From assembly GCA_035629175.1 (NCBI GenBank), contig DASPIL010000104.1:1-45371 (forward strand): a stretch of 45,371 nucleotides of DNA, given 5' to 3'. Shown here one piece after another: positions 42,365-45,371 of the stretch (positions are counted from its first letter, which is position 1; each line of letters starts with the position of its first letter). A model generated the notes under the pieces. It was not told where the DNA came from. It was given only the letters and a program-made list of their open reading frames with translations, and did not search any database. This DNA comes from Verrucomicrobiia bacterium (GTDB lineage Bacteria; Verrucomicrobiota; Verrucomicrobiia; Limisphaerales; DASXHY01). A program made the translations under genes and the position numbers.

Positions 42365-43765
42365 ATGACTTCGAATCGCCCGTTGTCCCGCCGCCGTTTC
42401 GTCCAGGCAACCGCGCTCGCGACCACCGCAGTCGCCGCGCCCCTCATCATTCCCGCACGATTGCTGGGTGCCGATGCGCCGAGTAACCGCATCCGCGTGG
42501 GACACGTCGGCTGCGGCCGCATCGCGCTCTCGCACGACATGCCGGGCGTCGCGCGTTCCGGCCTTGCGGACATCGTTGCCGTTTGTGATCTCGACACCCG
42601 CCGCGGAACTGCAGGTCGCGAAAAGGCCCGCGAGTTGGGAGCCAGCAGCGGAGCGCCACAACCCGAGGTGCAGGTTTTTCGCGACTATCGTGAGCTGCTT
42701 GCGGCGTCGAACATTGACGCCGTCGTCATCAGCACGCCAGACCATTGGCACGCGGAAATCGCCCTCGCGGCGGTGCGCGCCGGGAAGGATATCTACCTGC
42801 AAAAGCCCATGACAATGACTCACGAGGAAAGCGTCCTGCTCCGCGACGCAGTGGTTAAGTCGGGCCGGGTTTTTCAACTCGGCAGCCAGCAACGGTCATG
42901 GGGTCCCAACGAACAATTCCGCAAAGCCTGTGAACTTGTCCGCAGCGGCCGCGTGGGCCAGTTGAAGCGGGTGGAAATTGGATTACCCACTGATCCCACC
43001 GCGCCAGACAGTCCCGAGCAGCCCGTCCCGGAAAACCTGAATTACGACATGTGGCTGGGACCGACGCCAAAGGTTTATTACACCGAGCAGCGCGTGCATT
43101 CGCAGACCGACATTGGATCGCGACCCGGCTGGCTGCGCAACGACGCCTATTGCCTCGGCATGATCACCGGCTGGGGTTCGCATCATTTTGACACCGCGCA
43201 TTGGGGCATGAATGCGGAACTCAGCGGACCGTCGAAGGTCGAAGGAACGGGCGAATTTCCGAAAAACAAAATCTGGAACGTGCACGGCGCGTATCGCATC
43301 GAGCTGACCTATCCCAACAACGTTCAAATGGTGGTGTCGGACAAATTCCCCAACGGCATCCGTTTCATAGGCGGCGAAGGTTGGATCTTCGTTTCGCGCG
43401 ATGCGCAGGCCGCAACGGCGAGTGATCCCACGTCGCGCGCAACTCCACTGAAGCCTCTGGACGCCAGCAACGAGAAGCTGCTCGATCCTCGCGGGCTCGC
43501 AGTCGAGTTCCAGCACAGCACTTCGCACCACAAGAACTGGCTCGAGTGTGTGAAGTCACGCAAGACAACGCTGGTGCCCGCGCCCGTCGCGCACCACGCG
43601 AACACCGCGTGCATTGTGGCTTGGATTGCGATGAAACTTGGGCGTCCGCTGAATTGGGATGCAAAGGCGGAAAACTTCGTGAACGACGTTGAGGCCAATG
43701 CAATGCTCTCTCGTGTGGAACGCGCTCCCTATGGCGCAGTGCGACTATCAAAAGCGCAGGCATGA
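42365..43765 (+). CDS. Tat-exported Gfo/Idh/MocA family oxidoreductase
   Basis: This 466-aa NAD(P)-dependent oxidoreductase is probably periplasmic. A twin-arginine signal SRRRFVQ (8-14) with a hydrophobic stretch and ARLLGADA is followed by a Rossmann domain (GHVGCGRIALSHD, nucleotide loop at 47-53). DIYLQKPMTMTHEE corresponds to the catalytic Lys motif (EKP, here QKP). The C-terminal alpha/beta domain includes GWGSHHFDTAHWGMN with the usual catalytic His region. Proteins of this type act on sugars or sugar-like compounds; substrate unknown. The ATG at 42365 is preferred because it opens at the Tat signal. Its stop overlaps the next gene's start by ATGA. Confidence 0.9.
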   Translation: MTSNRPLSRRRFVQATALATTAVAAPLIIPARLLGADAPSNRIRVGHVGCGRIALSHDMPGVARSGLADIVAVCDLDTRRGTAGREKARELGASSGAPQPEVQVFRDYRELLAASNIDAVVISTPDHWHAEIALAAVRAGKDIYLQKPMTMTHEESVLLRDAVVKSGRVFQLGSQQRSWGPNEQFRKACELVRSGRVGQLKRVEIGLPTDPTAPDSPEQPVPENLNYDMWLGPTPKVYYTEQRVHSQTDIGSRPGWLRNDAYCLGMITGWGSHHFDTAHWGMNAELSGPSKVEGTGEFPKNKIWNVHGAYRIELTYPNNVQMVVSDKFPNGIRFIGGEGWIFVSRDAQAATASDPTSRATPLKPLDASNEKLLDPRGLAVEFQHSTSHHKNWLECVKSRKTTLVPAPVAHHANTACIVAWIAMKLGRPLNWDAKAENFVNDVEANAMLSRVERAPYGAVRLSKAQA

Positions 43766-45123
43766 AACACACCCTCACAATGATGCTCATCGGATCCATC
43801 ATCGCGATGACACTTTCCGCCGCGGGTCAAGGAAGCGAACCAAAGGTGCGTTTTCGGCTGATGACCATTGATCCCGGCCATTTCCATGCCGCGCTGATTC
43901 AAAAGTTCATGTACGCCGATGTCGATCCGCGCGTGCAGGTGTACGCTCCGGCGGGCGATGATCTGCAGCAACACCTCAAGCGCATCGAGCAATTCAACAG
44001 CCGGACCAACGAACCGACTGCCTGGCAGCAGGAGCTTTATACGGGCGACGATTTCCTCGAAAAAGCCCTGACAACCAAGCCGGGAAACATCGTGGTGCTG
44101 GCTGGAAACAACGCCAGGAAAACTGAGTACATCTTGAAGTGCGTGCAGGCGGGACTGCACGTGCTCGCAGACAAACCGATGGCCATTACGACAGCAGATT
44201 TTACAAAACTGCAGGAAGCCTTCATCGTCGCGGAAGCAAAGGGCGTCCTGCTCTACGACATCATGACGGAGCGATTCGAGATCACCACGGCTTTGCAGCG
44301 GGAGCTTTCCCGGAACCAAGCGTTGTTTGGAACGCTTGTCCGGGGAACAGCCGAAAACCCGGCGATCACCAAGGAGAGCGTTCATCACTTTTCAAAGACG
44401 GTCGCTGGCATGCCGCTCAAGCGGCCGCAATGGTTCTTCGATGTGCAGCAAGAAGGTGAAGGCATTGTGGACGTCACGACGCACCTTGTGGACCTGGTTC
44501 AATGGGAAGCGTTTCCTGACCAGGCGCTGCAACCCCGCGACGTCAAGGTCATGAAAGCGCGCCGCTGGAGCACTCCGCTCACGCGCGAGCAGTTCCGCAA
44601 AGTCACGGGCGCCGAAACCTTTCCTAATTTTCTGCGCAAGGACGTGAAGGATGACCTGTTGCACGTGTATTCAAATGGCGAGTTCACCTACACGCTGCGC
44701 GGAGTCCATGCGAAGGTTTCGGTGATTTGGAATTTCGAGGCTCCCCCTGGAACAGGAGACACGCACGCGTCAATCATGCGCGGCACCCGCGCCAACCTCG
44801 TTATTCGACAAGGCGCGAACGAACAATTCAAACCCGTGCTCCACGTTGAAAACGCTGGCGGCGCGCCGGCGGCGGAGTTCGAAGCCGCCCTGCAAAGCGC
44901 GCTCGCAGCGATTCCCTTTCGCGCCATCTCATTCAAGCGCGACGGCGCGACGTGGCGAATTGTCGTTCCCGAGCACTATAACGCCGGACACGAAGCACAC
45001 TTCGCGCAGGTCACGCAGAACTTCCTGAACTACGTGCGCGCAGGCCAATTGCCGTCGTGGGAGCGGCCGAACATGCTCACGAAATACGCCACGATCATGC
45101 AGGCCTACGAACTGAGCCGCTGA
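43762..45123 (+). CDS. Exported Gfo/Idh/MocA-like oxidoreductase (Oxidoreduct_C type)
   Basis: This 453-aa protein has a Sec-type signal peptide (about 1-22; IGSIIAMTLSAAGQG) and then a Rossmann-like part opening VRFRLMTIDPGHFHAALIQK. Its Lys motif is LHVLADKPMAITTADF (EKP-type, here DKP), and a C-terminal domain matches the Oxidoreduct_C family (FNFEAPPGTGDTH-like WNFEAPPGTGDTH, VVPEHYNAGHEAHFAQVT). The classic GxGxxG nucleotide loop at the N terminus is not visible; GHFHAA stands in its place, as is typical for this subgroup. It is translationally coupled to the preceding Gfo/Idh/MocA gene, so both probably act on the same exported substrate. Confidence 0.85.
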   Translation: MKHTLTMMLIGSIIAMTLSAAGQGSEPKVRFRLMTIDPGHFHAALIQKFMYADVDPRVQVYAPAGDDLQQHLKRIEQFNSRTNEPTAWQQELYTGDDFLEKALTTKPGNIVVLAGNNARKTEYILKCVQAGLHVLADKPMAITTADFTKLQEAFIVAEAKGVLLYDIMTERFEITTALQRELSRNQALFGTLVRGTAENPAITKESVHHFSKTVAGMPLKRPQWFFDVQQEGEGIVDVTTHLVDLVQWEAFPDQALQPRDVKVMKARRWSTPLTREQFRKVTGAETFPNFLRKDVKDDLLHVYSNGEFTYTLRGVHAKVSVIWNFEAPPGTGDTHASIMRGTRANLVIRQGANEQFKPVLHVENAGGAPAAEFEAALQSALAAIPFRAISFKRDGATWRIVVPEHYNAGHEAHFAQVTQNFLNYVRAGQLPSWERPNMLTKYATIMQAYELSR

Positions 45124-45146
45124 TCTCTCCTCTCGGACCACTCCTT

Positions 45147-45179
45147 TCTCCCCTCGCCTGCGACGCAGGAGCGGGAGAG
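45147..45179. repeat. Imperfect GC-rich hairpin after the oxidoreductase operon
   Basis: CCTGC (45157-45161) pairs with GCAGG (45165-45169) around a 3-nt loop, and an outer TCTCCC/GGGAGA stem continues with bulges. It may mark the transcript end, but no T tract follows. It is similar in composition to the hairpin at 101-132. Confidence 0.4.
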
Positions 45180-45230
45180 ACCTCTGAGGTAGTCCGTCAA
45201 TCATGGAGTTGAAAGATGTTCACACGCATT

Positions 45231-45371
45231 TCATGCAGCGGGTTGGTGTGGAAGAAGGGCAGCGTAAAGGCTCTCGTAGAGTGTGACTCCGCGGCGCTGC
45301 AAGCTCCGCAGGTATCTAGCCTCGTCGTAAGGGGTGTTTTCTTTCCAACAGCGGAAAATGATTCGCAACCA
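45231..45371 (-). CDS. Transposase-like protein, C-terminal 46 residues (cut by window edge)
   Basis: The minus strand is open from the right edge to a TGA at 45231 and encodes 46 residues: RIIFRCWKENTPYDEARYL, then LQRRGVTLYESLYAALL, ending PHQPAA. The pattern 'R-[IL]-hydrophobic-W/CW...PYDE...YL' resembles the C-terminal end of IS110/IS1111-type transposases. Only the tail is visible and the family call is tentative; a non-transposon protein is possible. No inverted repeat could be identified in the 107 nt between its stop and the preceding gene. Confidence 0.45.
   Translation of the reverse strand, partial: WLRIIFRCWKENTPYDEARYLRSLQRRGVTLYESLYAALLPHQPAA

Overview
The window looks like a chromosomal segment of a GC-rich, heterotrophic Verrucomicrobiota bacterium, probably close to the Limisphaerales/Pedosphaera group. 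This is an inference from gene content: an ECF sigma/putative anti-sigma/DUF3106 triad, a DUF6807 protein beside two Gfo/Idh/MocA oxidoreductases, exported proteins carrying an 'STN...W' beta module, and intergenic repeat debris that I associate with this phylum. No rRNA, tRNA, CRISPR array or phage region was found. Genes are dense and mostly housekeeping or carbohydrate related; the only stretch above 300 bases without a gene is 1-410, which holds degenerate repeats and a hairpin.

Layout. 0.4-2.9 kb: a cation/Ca exchanger-like membrane protein, a small conserved hypothetical and a carotenoid-biosynthesis-type membrane protein. 2.9-6.5 kb: three tandem CNNM/CBS (CorC/HlyC-like) genes joined by ATGA stop/start overlaps. 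6.6-10.2 kb: an L-rhamnose module (rhaT, rhaA, divergent AraC-type regulator). 10.2-14.4 kb, minus strand: TauE/SafE transporter, membrane-bound alpha/beta hydrolase, RadC and HflX. 14.6-18.0 kb: Lrp-type regulator with an aminotransferase, then miaA and lgt on the opposite strand. 18.1-20.2 kb: ECF sigma factor, putative anti-sigma factor and DUF3106 protein. 20.4-23.9 kb: glnD and sodA/sodB converging on a strong hairpin. 24.1-27.1 kb: phospholipid genes (pgsA divergent from psd-pssA) plus a LysE-type exporter. 27.3-33.0 kb: DEAD-box helicase, exported beta-helix protein, DUF1232-like protein, ispF with a small partner gene, and an M20 dipeptidase. 33.0-38.9 kb: an exported metallo-beta-lactamase-fold protein and a very large (1601 aa) pyruvate:ferredoxin oxidoreductase. 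39.2-45.1 kb: a GH10 xylanase, a DUF6807 protein and two Gfo/Idh/MocA proteins, probably a plant-polymer or sugar-processing locus. The right edge cuts the 3' end of a transposase-like gene.

The most general observation is promoter architecture. At least nine genes have a TAnnnT-like -10 hexamer placed 6-7 nt before the start codon, often with a TTG-containing -35 box 16-18 nt further up. This geometry implies leaderless mRNAs and also fixes several start codons. I saw no defence system or unmistakably new multi-gene system. The best candidates for new biology are the widespread leaderless starts, the sigma/anti-sigma/DUF3106 triad, the triple CNNM operon and the PFOR with two large insertions around its Fe-S and TPP motifs.
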